Under the pieces are notes generated by a model. The model was not told the origin of the DNA and did not search any database. It was given only the letters and a program-made list of their open reading frames with translations. This document shows, one piece after another, positions 6,804-13,197 of a stretch of 16,352 nucleotides of DNA (positions are counted from its first letter, which is position 1; every line of letters begins with the position of its first letter). The stretch lies in the NCBI GenBank assembly GCA_037190175.1, contig JBBCJM010000232.1, forward strand, positions 1 to 16,352, given 5' to 3'. Made by a program: the position numbers and the translations under genes. This DNA comes from JBBCJM01 sp037190175. GTDB lineage: Bacteria > Pseudomonadota > Alphaproteobacteria > Rhodobacterales > Rhodobacteraceae.

Positions 6804-9089
6804 ATGACCCTGCCCCCGATCGAATCCCGCATCGCCTCGGAAATCGGGGCCGCGCCCGGGCAGGTCCGCGCGGCGGTGGAACTGCTGGATGGCGGCGCCA
6901 CGGTGCCCTTCGTCGCCCGCTACCGCAAGGAGGCGACGGGGGGGCTGGACGACACCCAGCTGCGGCTTTTGGCCGAGCGGCTGGCCTATCTGCGCGAGCT
7001 GGAGGCGCGCCGCGCCGCGGTGCTGGCCTCGGTGCGCGAGCAGGGCAAGCTGACCCCGGCGCTGGAGGCCGCGCTTTCCGCCGCGCCCACCAAGGCGGAA
7101 CTGGAGGACCTCTATCTCCCCTACCGCCCGAAGCGCCGCACGCGGGCGCAGATCGCGCGGGAGAACGGGTTGGCCCCCCTGCTGGACGCCATCCTGGCCG
7201 ACCGCAATGCCGATCCCGCCGTCACCGCGGCGGGATACGTTACCGAAAGCGTGCCCGACACCAAGGCCGCGCTGGAAGGCGCGCGCGACATCCTGGCCGA
7301 GGCGCTGTCCGAACGCGCCGAGCTGCTGGGCCGGCTGCGCCAGCACATGCGCAAGGCAGGCCGGCTGACCGCCAAGGTGGTGGAGGGCAAGGAGGCCGCG
7401 GGCCAGAAATTCGCCGACTACTTCGCGCATGACGAGCCCTTCGCCACCGCCCCCTCGCACCGGGTGCTGGCCATGCTGCGTGGCCGCAACGAGGGAGTGC
7501 TGACCGTCGACCTGGCCGTGGACGACGATGCCCCCCGCGGCCAGAGCCCGGGGGAGGCGGCCTGCGCCGCCGTGCTGGGCACCGCGGGGCAGGGCGCAGG
7601 CGACCGCTGGCTGCGCGAGGCCGCGGCCTGGGCCTGGCGGGTGAAGCTGCGCCCCTCGCTGACGCTCGACCTGATGGCCGACCTGCGCGAGGCGGCCGAG
7701 GCCGAGGCGATCCGCGTCTTCGCCGCCAACCTGAAGGACCTGCTGCTGGCCGCCCCCGCCGGCGGCCGCGCCACCATGGGCCTCGACCCCGGCATCCGCA
7801 CGGGCGTGAAGGTCGCGGTGGTCGATGCCACGGGGAAACTGGTGGCGACCGATACCGTCTATCCCTTCCAGCCCCGCATGGATGTGGGCGGCGCGCAGGC
7901 GAGCCTCGCCCGGCTGATCGCCGCGCATGGGGTGGAGCTGATCGCCATCGGCAACGGCACCGCCAGCCGCGAGACGGAAGGGCTGGTGGCGGACCTGCTG
8001 AAACGGCTGCCGGGGGCGAAAAAGCCGGTGAAGGTGATCGTCAGCGAGGCCGGCGCCTCGGTCTATTCCGCCAGCGAACTGGCGGCGCGGGAGTTTCCGG
8101 GGCTGGATGTCTCGCTGAGGGGTGCGGTCTCCATCGCCCGCCGATTGCAGGATCCGCTGGCCGAACTGGTGAAGATCGAGCCCAAGGCGATCGGCGTCGG
8201 CCAGTACCAGCACGACGTGGACCAGGGCCGGCTGGCGCGGGCGCTGGACGCGGTGGTGGAGGATGCGGTGAACGCGGTGGGGGTGGATCTGAACACCGCC
8301 TCGGCCCCGCTGCTGGCCCGGGTCTCCGGCCTGGGCGCCAGCCTTGCCGAGGGCATCGTGGCGCATCGCGACATGAACGGCCCCTTCGGCACCCGGCGGG
8401 AGCTGCTGAAGGTGGCCCGGCTGGGGCCCAAGGCCTTCGAACAGGCCGCGGGCTTCCTGCGCATCCCGGGGGGCAGGGAGCCGCTCGACGCCTCCTCGGT
8501 CCATCCCGAGGCCTATGACGTGGCCCGCCGCATCGTGGCCGCCTGCGGCCGTGACCTGCGCGCGCTGATGGGCGACAGCGCGGCGATCCGCCGGCTGGAC
8601 CCCCGCGCCTTCGTGGACGACCGCTTCGGCCTGCCCACGGTCAGGGACATCCTGGCCGAACTGGAGAAACCCGGCCGCGACCCCCGCCCCGCCTTCCGCA
8701 CCGCCAGCTTCGCCGAGGGGGTGAACGAGATCGCCGACCTGAAGCCCGGCATGTGGCTGGAGGGCACGGTGACCAACGTCGCGGCCTTCGGCGCCTTCGT
8801 CGATATCGGGGTGCACCAGGACGGGCTGGTGCATGTGAGCCAGCTGGCCGACCGCTTCGTCAAGGACCCGCGCGAGGTGGTGAAGGCCGGCGACGTGGTG
8901 AAGGTGCGGGTGGTGGAGGTCGACCCCGCCCGCAAGCGCATCGGCCTGTCGATGAAGCGCGAGGGCGGCGAGGCGCCCGGCCCCCGCGGCGCGCCCCCGC
9001 CGAAGGGCCGCCCCCGGTCCGCCGCCCCCGAGGCCCGCACCGCCGGCAATGCCTTCTCCGACGCGCTGAAGGGCCGCTTCGGGCGGTAG
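6804..9089 (+). CDS. tex: Tex family RNA-binding transcription accessory protein
   Basis: A 761-residue cytoplasmic nucleic-acid-binding protein of normal Tex length. Domain order is as expected: N-terminal helical region with VPFVARYRKEATGGLDD at 34-50 and EDLYLPYRPKRRTRA at 101-115; a YqgF/RNase H-like domain beginning TMGLDPGIRTG at about 324; a helix-hairpin-helix region at about 490-560 containing VGVDLNTAS; and an S1 RNA-binding domain at about 649-718 (GTVTNVAAFGAFVDIG). The last 40 residues are a Pro/Gly/Arg-rich tail. The role is in transcription or RNA metabolism. The start at 6804 (MTLPPIESRIA) matches the family and has GGAG 7 bases upstream; the open frame to 6753 is not favoured. 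Confidence 0.95.
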   Translation: MTLPPIESRIASEIGAAPGQVRAAVELLDGGATVPFVARYRKEATGGLDDTQLRLLAERLAYLRELEARRAAVLASVREQGKLTPALEAALSAAPTKAELEDLYLPYRPKRRTRAQIARENGLAPLLDAILADRNADPAVTAAGYVTESVPDTKAALEGARDILAEALSERAELLGRLRQHMRKAGRLTAKVVEGKEAAGQKFADYFAHDEPFATAPSHRVLAMLRGRNEGVLTVDLAVDDDAPRGQSPGEAACAAVLGTAGQGAGDRWLREAAAWAWRVKLRPSLTLDLMADLREAAEAEAIRVFAANLKDLLLAAPAGGRATMGLDPGIRTGVKVAVVDATGKLVATDTVYPFQPRMDVGGAQASLARLIAAHGVELIAIGNGTASRETEGLVADLLKRLPGAKKPVKVIVSEAGASVYSASELAAREFPGLDVSLRGAVSIARRLQDPLAELVKIEPKAIGVGQYQHDVDQGRLARALDAVVEDAVNAVGVDLNTASAPLLARVSGLGASLAEGIVAHRDMNGPFGTRRELLKVARLGPKAFEQAAGFLRIPGGREPLDASSVHPEAYDVARRIVAACGRDLRALMGDSAAIRRLDPRAFVDDRFGLPTVRDILAELEKPGRDPRPAFRTASFAEGVNEIADLKPGMWLEGTVTNVAAFGAFVDIGVHQDGLVHVSQLADRFVKDPREVVKAGDVVKVRVVEVDPARKRIGLSMKREGGEAPGPRGAPPPKGRPRSAAPEARTAGNAFSDALKGRFGR

Positions 9090-9132
9090 GGAGGGCCTCG
9101 TTTTCCCCCTCGCGTCCCCCGGCATCCTTTGC

Positions 9133-9138
9133 TAGAAG
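9133..9138 (+). promoter_or_regulatory. Candidate -10 box upstream of tig
   Basis: TAGAAG within tttgctagaaggc lies 99 bases before the tig ATG. It is the only AT-containing hexamer of promoter type in the 148-base tex-tig gap, but I find no good -35 at the right distance. The rest of the gap is GC-rich leader ending in GGAAGGA. Confidence 0.25.
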
Positions 9139-9237
9139 GCCGGCCGAACGCTGCCACCGGCGCCATCCGGGGGGCCAGCCTTTGCATCCCGGCGGGGGGT
9201 CCCGCCACTCGGGGAAAACACGCGGGAAGGACGACAG

Positions 9238-10572
9238 ATGCAGGTCACCGAGACCCTGAACGAAGGTCTGAAGCGCGCGGTCACGATCACCGTCACCGCC
9301 GCCGAACTGGACGCCAAGGTCCAGGAAAAGCTGGTCGAGGCGCAGCCCGACATCGAGCTGAAGGGCTTTCGCAAGGGCAAGGTTCCGCTGGCCATCCTCA
9401 AGCGCCAGTTCGGCCAGCGGCTGATGGGCGACGCGATGCAGGAGGCCATCGACGGCGCGATGAAGGACCATTTCGAGGCCACCGGCGACCGCCCCGCGCT
9501 GCAGCCCGAGGTCAAGATGGTCAACGGCGGCGAATGGACCGAGGGCCAGGACGTCGTGGTCGAGATGAGCTACGAGACCCTGCCGCCGATCCCCGAGATC
9601 GACGCGGGCGCCATCGCGCTGGACCGGCTGGTGGTCAAGGCCGACGAGGCCGCGGTGGCCGAGGCGCTGGGCAACCTCGCCGACACCGCCAAGGGCTTCG
9701 AGGACCGCAAGAAGGGTTCCAAGGCCAAGGACGGCGACCAGGTGGTGATCGACTTCAAGGGCTCGGTCGACGGCGAGGTCTTCGAGGGCGGCACGGCCGA
9801 GGACTATCCGCTGGTGCTGGGCTCGAAAAGCTTCATCCCCGGCTTCGAGGACCAGCTGGTCGGCGCCAAGGCGGGCGACGAGGTGGAGGTCAAGGTGACC
9901 TTCCCGGAAAACTACGGCGCCAAGCACCTGGCGGGCAAGGAGGCGGTCTTCGCCACCACGGTGAAGGCGGTGAAGGCGCCCAAGGCGGCCGAGATCGACG
10001 ACGAGCTGGCCAAGAAGTTCGGGGCCGAGTCGCTCGATGCGCTGAAGGCCCAGATCGCCGAGCGGCTGGAGGCCGAGTACAAGGGCGCCTCGCGCGCGGT
10101 GATGAAGCGGGCGCTGCTGGACCGGCTGGACGACATGGTGAAGTTCGACCTGCCCGCGCAGCTGGTCGAGGCCGAGGCCAACCAGATCGCCCACCAGCTG
10201 TGGCACGAGGAGAACCCCGACCACCACGGCCACGACCACGGCGCCATCGAGGCCACCGAGGAGCACAGGAAGCTCGCCGAGCGCCGGGTGCGGCTGGGGC
10301 TGCTCCTGGCCGAGATCGGCCGCAAGGCCGAGATCGCGGTGACCGACGCCGAGATGACCCAGGCGGTGATCCAGGCCGCGCGGCAATACCCGGGGCAGGA
10401 GCGGGCGTTCTTCGAATTCGTGCAGAAGAACCCGCAGATGCAGCAGCAGCTGCGCGCGCCCTTGTTCGAGGACAAGGTGGTCGACCACATCGTGGCCGGC
10501 GCCAAGGTCACCGAGAAGGAAGTCGGCAAGGACGACCTGCAAAAGGCCGTCGAGGCGCTGGACGAGATGTAA
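9238..10572 (+). CDS. tig: Trigger factor (ribosome-associated chaperone and prolyl isomerase)
   Basis: A 444-residue protein that docks at the ribosomal exit tunnel and shields nascent chains. The ribosome-binding signature GFRKGKVP is at residues 43-50. The FKBP-type prolyl isomerase domain spans about 155-245 (DGDQVVIDFKGSVDGEVFEGG near its start, FIPGFEDQLVGAKAGD in the middle). The helical C-terminal substrate-binding domain fills the rest. A histidine-rich stretch, DHHGHDHG at 328-335, interrupts a C-terminal helix. The start has a good SD (GGAAGGA, 6 bases upstream). It is not followed by clpP as in enterobacteria; it ends in its own strong terminator facing a convergent accessory gene. 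Confidence 0.96.
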   Translation: MQVTETLNEGLKRAVTITVTAAELDAKVQEKLVEAQPDIELKGFRKGKVPLAILKRQFGQRLMGDAMQEAIDGAMKDHFEATGDRPALQPEVKMVNGGEWTEGQDVVVEMSYETLPPIPEIDAGAIALDRLVVKADEAAVAEALGNLADTAKGFEDRKKGSKAKDGDQVVIDFKGSVDGEVFEGGTAEDYPLVLGSKSFIPGFEDQLVGAKAGDEVEVKVTFPENYGAKHLAGKEAVFATTVKAVKAPKAAEIDDELAKKFGAESLDALKAQIAERLEAEYKGASRAVMKRALLDRLDDMVKFDLPAQLVEAEANQIAHQLWHEENPDHHGHDHGAIEATEEHRKLAERRVRLGLLLAEIGRKAEIAVTDAEMTQAVIQAARQYPGQERAFFEFVQKNPQMQQQLRAPLFEDKVVDHIVAGAKVTEKEVGKDDLQKAVEALDEM

Positions 10573-10594
10573 GGCTCCCCTCGCGGGGTCGACG

Positions 10595-10624
10595 GGGGGC
10601 GGGCCGCGAGGCTTGCCCCCTTTT
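10595..10624 (+). terminator. Rho-independent terminator of tig
   Basis: As RNA this forms a continuous 11-bp stem: GGGGGC, two G-U pairs, then GCC / GGC. The tetraloop is GCGA (GNRA type) and UUUU follows at 10621-10624. The last T is also the first base of the reverse-strand stop codon of the converging gene, so the two units are packed with no spare sequence. Confidence 0.8.
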
Positions 10625-11634
10625 CATTCCAGCGCGGCGAGGCGGGCCTCTGTCTGCGGCATCCGGGCCAGGCTGCGGGCGATCCGCGCCCGCCATTGCG
10701 GGCCGCGGGCCAGTGCGTCCTCGTAGGCCTCGCGCAGCTCGTCGGGGCGGTCTTCGGCCAGAACCCCGATCAGGAAGGCGGCCTGTGCCCGGTCCTTCAC
10801 CGCCTTGATGGCGTCCGGCCCCCCCTGCCGCCGGTCGGCCACGATCAGCTTGTGGATCGCGAACCGCTCGGGCCGGGGCACCTGCACCAGCACCCCGGAA
10901 CGGTAGAGCGCGGCGGCCTTGACCGGCTCGGCGATCAGGTAGTTCATGAAATGCAGCGACTGCGCCGAGACGCCCAGGGCGGGCAGGGGCCGGATGTCCT
11001 CCTCCGGGCGGAAGGAGGGGGTGAGGAATTCGACGAGTGTGTCGGATCGCGTCTGTTTCCAGCGCCAGACGCCGGTGCCCATGGCAGGGACGGGAGTGAA
11101 GTCGAGATTGCGGAAGGTGTCGGCCAGCCGCTCTTCCACCTTGTCGCCGAGCGCGAGCGACAGGCGCTCGAACTGTGCGATGTCGAGATCGCCCGTCTGA
11201 ACCATCTGCTCTAGACCGTAGCGCACCCCCAATTCGCCCTCGTAGAGCCGAAAGGCGTGAGTGCCCACGATGGTGCCGCCCAGCCGGAACACCCCGGCAT
11301 CGGCCATGGCCTTGAGCAACGATCCGGTCGCACCGTCCAGCGCCAGGAAATCCTCGCCGCGCAAGAGCCGGACAAGCCGCGTGCGATGCGCGGCACGCGC
11401 CTTGGCATCAGCCGTCAGTTCAGCCCGGCGTGCGAGGTCGGCGGCAAGCTCCGGCGTATCCTCGCCGATATAGCGACGGCGCACCGTGGTGCCGATGCGG
11501 ATGGTCTCGTACCAATAGGCGCGCTCGCCCCGTTGTTCGCGCGAAGGCGAGCCCGAGATGGCGGCACGTTCGCTTTTCAGGCTGCGCAGCAGGTCGTGAT
11601 AGGCGCTGTGAGCGAGAGTGCTGTGGCGGTCCAT
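10624..11634 (-). CDS. GSU2403-type nucleotidyltransferase-fold protein (NTP_transf_8)
   Basis: A 336-residue soluble protein. The N-terminal segment resembles the family opening (SPSREQRGERAYWYE at 29-43, RRRYIGEDTPEL at 52-63). The core has the polymerase-beta-like pattern: GGTIVGTHAF at 119-128 in place of the usual GS helix, TGDLDIA at 147-153 giving acidic D149 and D151, and a candidate third acidic residue E202 in VEFLTP. VPRPERFAIHKLIVADRR (252-269) follows. This fold transfers nucleotides to proteins, RNA or small molecules, and several relatives are toxins or anti-phage effectors. The partner and substrate are unknown here, and no antitoxin-like gene adjoins it. ATG 11634 is the first possible start, since an in-frame TAG lies four codons upstream; it lacks an SD. 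The upstream DNA is AT-rich, suggesting acquisition. Confidence 0.8.
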   Translation of the reverse strand: MDRHSTLAHSAYHDLLRSLKSERAAISGSPSREQRGERAYWYETIRIGTTVRRRYIGEDTPELAADLARRAELTADAKARAAHRTRLVRLLRGEDFLALDGATGSLLKAMADAGVFRLGGTIVGTHAFRLYEGELGVRYGLEQMVQTGDLDIAQFERLSLALGDKVEERLADTFRNLDFTPVPAMGTGVWRWKQTRSDTLVEFLTPSFRPEEDIRPLPALGVSAQSLHFMNYLIAEPVKAAALYRSGVLVQVPRPERFAIHKLIVADRRQGGPDAIKAVKDRAQAAFLIGVLAEDRPDELREAYEDALARGPQWRARIARSLARMPQTEARLAALE

Positions 11635-11636
11635 GG

Positions 11637-11707
11637 CCGTGTACTACATTTTTGATTTTTGTAGTACATGCCTCCGTGTACTACAAATACAATTCTTGTA
11701 GTACACG
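11637..11707. promoter_or_regulatory. Tandem paired-palindrome operator array upstream of the nucleotidyltransferase gene
   Basis: Four copies of TGTA(C/G)TACA occur at 11640-11648, 11660-11668, 11677-11685 and 11697-11705. They form two units, each TGTACTACA then an 11-base AT-rich spacer then TGTAGTACA, starting 37 bases apart. Both units open with ccgtgtactaca. Half-element centres within a unit are exactly 20 bases apart. The distal unit extends to perfect 12-bp arms (11675-11686 and 11696-11707). Bases 11641-11700 are 32% G+C by count, against about 70% around them. The layout suggests cooperative binding of a dimeric regulator over the promoter. The regulator is not encoded next door. 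Confidence 0.7.
11658..11686 (-). promoter_or_regulatory. Candidate promoter of the nucleotidyltransferase gene, inside the operator array
   Basis: On the minus strand, TTGTAG (11686-11681) and TACAAA (11663-11658) are 17 bases apart. The -35 overlaps the third half-element and the -10 overlaps the second. Binding to the array would therefore block RNA polymerase. The predicted transcript starts near 11651, leaving a leader of about 17 bases without an SD. Confidence 0.4.
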
Positions 11708-11717
11708 CCTGCCCATG

Positions 11718-11754
11718 AAAAAAAACCGCGCGGAGGTCGCCCCCCGCGCGGTTT
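11718..11754 (-). terminator. Rho-independent terminator of the rpsF-rpsR-rplI operon
   Basis: On the minus strand a perfect 11-bp stem, AAACCGCGCGG / CCGCGCGGTTT, with a 10-base loop runs into eight T (11725-11718). It lies 21 bases after the rplI stop. It ends 11 bases before the operator array and so insulates the accessory gene from ribosomal readthrough. Confidence 0.92.
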
Positions 11755-11774
11755 CCGTAACGCCTTGAAAAGAC

Positions 11775-12347
11775 TCAGCCCTCGTCCGAGGCCGCGCCGC
11801 CGATGTCGTCGAACAGTTCGGCGATCTCGAACTCGGCGGCGGCTTCCGCTTCGGCGGCCAGGTCCTGGATCGACTTGCCCGAGGCCTGCAGCTCGGCCTC
11901 TTCCGGCGAGCGGGCCACGTTCAGGGTGATCTTCACCGTGACCTCGGGGTGCAGCACCACGGAGACCGTGTGCAGCCCCAGTTCCTTGATCGGCCGGTCC
12001 AGCACCACCTGGCCGCGGCCGAGGGTGAAGCCCGCCGCCGTGGCCGCATCGGCCGCGTCGCGGGTGGTGACCGAACCGTAGAGCGCCCCGGCGTCCGAGG
12101 CCGAGCGGATCACCACGAAGGACTGGCCGTCGATCTTGGCGCCGACCGCCTCGGCTTCCTTGCGGGTCTCGAGGTTCTGCGCCTCGAGCTGGGCCTTGCG
12201 GGTCTCGAAGGACTTCAGGTTGCCCTCGGTGGCGCGCAGCGCCTTGCCCTGGGGCAGCAGGAAGTTGCGGGCGTAACCGTCCTTGACGTTCACGACCTCG
12301 CCCATCTGGCCCAGCTTGGCCACGCGTTCCAGCAGGATGACTTGCAT
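11775..12347 (-). CDS. rplI: 50S ribosomal protein L9
   Basis: A 190-residue L9, longer than the roughly 150-residue enterobacterial form. The N-terminal rRNA-binding domain is typical (MQVILLERVAKLGQMGEVV, then VKDGYARNFLLPQGKA). A long connecting helix follows (residues about 40-75), then the C-terminal domain (GALYGSVTTRDAADA, HPEVTVKITLNVARS). The extra length is an acidic, Ala/Glu-rich tail from about residue 150 to the end, a feature I associate with alphaproteobacterial L9. It is the last gene of the operon, 10 bases after rpsR, with GAGGG spanning the junction as its ribosome site. Confidence 0.96.
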   Translation of the reverse strand: MQVILLERVAKLGQMGEVVNVKDGYARNFLLPQGKALRATEGNLKSFETRKAQLEAQNLETRKEAEAVGAKIDGQSFVVIRSASDAGALYGSVTTRDAADAATAAGFTLGRGQVVLDRPIKELGLHTVSVVLHPEVTVKITLNVARSPEEAELQASGKSIQDLAAEAEAAAEFEIAELFDDIGGAASDEG

Positions 12348-12357
12348 GGTCGGGCCC

Positions 12358-12585
12358 TCACTTCACGGCATAGGGAAGCAGCGCCAGGAAGCGGGCGCGC
12401 TTGATGGCCGCGGCCAGTTCGCGCTGCTTCTTGGCCGAGACGGCGGTGATCCGCGCCGGCACGATCTTGCCGCGCTCGGAGATATAGCGTTGCAGCAGGC
12501 GCGTGTCCTTGTAGTCGATCGCGGGGGCATTGGCGCCCGAGAAGGGGCAGACCTTGCGGCGACGGAAAAACGGTTTGGTAGCCAT
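12358..12585 (-). CDS. rpsR: 30S ribosomal protein S18
   Basis: A 75-residue S18 of standard length. It starts MATKPFFRRRKVCPFSG, contains IDYKDTRLLQRYISERGKI and KKQRELAAAIKRARFLALLPY, and ends in AVK. It binds 16S rRNA as a heterodimer with S6, encoded 17 bases upstream. A single Cys (C13) sits in CPFSG. The SD AAAGGA is clear. Confidence 0.97.
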   Translation of the reverse strand: MATKPFFRRRKVCPFSGANAPAIDYKDTRLLQRYISERGKIVPARITAVSAKKQRELAAAIKRARFLALLPYAVK

Positions 12586-12602
12586 GGGTTACGATCCTTT
12601 CT

Positions 12603-13052
12603 TCACGTGCGCCGCGGGCCGCGGTCGAAACCGCCCCGGTCGCCGCCGCCAAAGCTGCGCTCGGGCCGCGGGCCGCGGTCGCCGCGATCGCCCCGGTCGC
12701 CGCGATCCCCGCGCTCGCCGTCGCGGTCGTCGCGCTTCTGCATCTGGATCGAGGGGCCCTCGCCGTGCTTCTCGACCCGGATGGTCAAGACGCGCATCAC
12801 GTCGTCGTGCAGGCGCATCAGGCGCTCCATCTCCTGCACCGCCGCCGCGGGGGCGTCGGACTTCAGGAAGGCATAGTGGCCCTTGCGGTTCTTGTTGATC
12901 TTGTAGGCCATCGTCTTGACGCCCCAGTACTCCTTGTCGACGACATGGCCGCCGTTGTCGGAGAGGACGGTCGAGAAGTGGTCCACCAGGCCCTCGGCCT
13001 GCGCGCTGGACAGATCCTGGCGCGAGATGAAGACATGCTCGTAGAACGGCAT
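12603..13052 (-). CDS. rpsF: 30S ribosomal protein S6 with a Gly-Asp-Arg repeat tail
   Basis: A 149-residue S6. The ferredoxin-like core (1-106) is normal: MPFYEHVFISRQDLS, EYWGVKTMAYKINKNRKGHY and the helix with EMERLMRLHDDVMRVL. Residues 107-149 are a charged low-complexity tail with consecutive GDR triplets (112-127), then Gly/Arg/Phe-rich sequence. The start at 13052 is supported by AGGAA 5 bases upstream and by the standard N-terminus; the frame open to 13118 runs through the leader hairpin and is not used. First gene of rpsF-rpsR-rplI. Confidence 0.96.
   Translation of the reverse strand: MPFYEHVFISRQDLSSAQAEGLVDHFSTVLSDNGGHVVDKEYWGVKTMAYKINKNRKGHYAFLKSDAPAAAVQEMERLMRLHDDVMRVLTIRVEKHGEGPSIQMQKRDDRDGERGDRGDRGDRGDRGPRPERSFGGGDRGGFDRGPRRT
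12672..12719 (-). repeat. Tandem repeat encoding the S6 GDR tail
   Basis: An 18-base unit beginning cggtcgccgcgat occurs twice in tandem (12676-12693 and 12694-12711) with one or two mismatches, flanked by partial copies. It stays in frame and encodes GDR triplets. Copy number is likely to vary between strains by slippage. Confidence 0.75.
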
Positions 13053-13083
13053 GAGATTTCCTTGTGTCGGGGCGCATTTCATA

Positions 13084-13116
13084 GGACGGGGCCCGAGGCC
13101 CTTCCGCGGCCCGTCC
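13084..13116 (-). promoter_or_regulatory. Leader hairpin of rpsF, candidate S6:S18 autoregulatory RNA
   Basis: The roughly 100-base leader between the predicted transcript start (about 13153) and rpsF contains a strong hairpin. Outer stem GGACGGG / CCCGTCC encloses CCGCGGAAGGGCCTCGGGC. S6:S18 leaders in other bacteria use a CCG trinucleotide next to a stem to mimic the 16S site, and CCG lies directly inside the outer stem here. The assignment is by position and motif only; no covariance check was possible. Confidence 0.45.
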
Positions 13117-13159
13117 ACGAGAGGCTGCGCCGGTTCGCGTGAATGCGGAAGGATGCGGC

Positions 13160-13187
13160 CTTATACACATCGCGCGCGGGCGCGCAA
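13160..13187 (-). promoter_or_regulatory. Promoter of the rpsF-rpsR-rplI operon
   Basis: On the minus strand, TTGCGC (13187-13182) and TATAAG (13165-13160) are separated by 16 bases, with TGTG immediately before the -10. This is the best consensus match in the window, as expected for a ribosomal protein operon. Confidence 0.65.
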
Positions 13188-13197
13188 GGTCGCCCGC

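Noticed and set aside
11580..11669. Alternative ATG at 11669 (minus) with GGAGG immediately before it, giving a 30-codon frame overlapping the nucleotidyltransferase start
   Set aside because: The SD-to-ATG distance is one base, too short. The frame is out of phase with the real gene and begins inside an operator half-element.
11637..11707. The repeats before the nucleotidyltransferase gene as a minimal CRISPR or an attachment site
   Set aside because: There are only two units, each internally symmetric with 11-base AT-rich spacers lying over a promoter. There are no cas genes and no integrase.
11430..11768. Small + strand frame crossing the operator array and rplI terminator
   Set aside because: It is antisense to the nucleotidyltransferase gene, runs through the operator array and the terminator hairpin, and has no SD or conserved-looking sequence.
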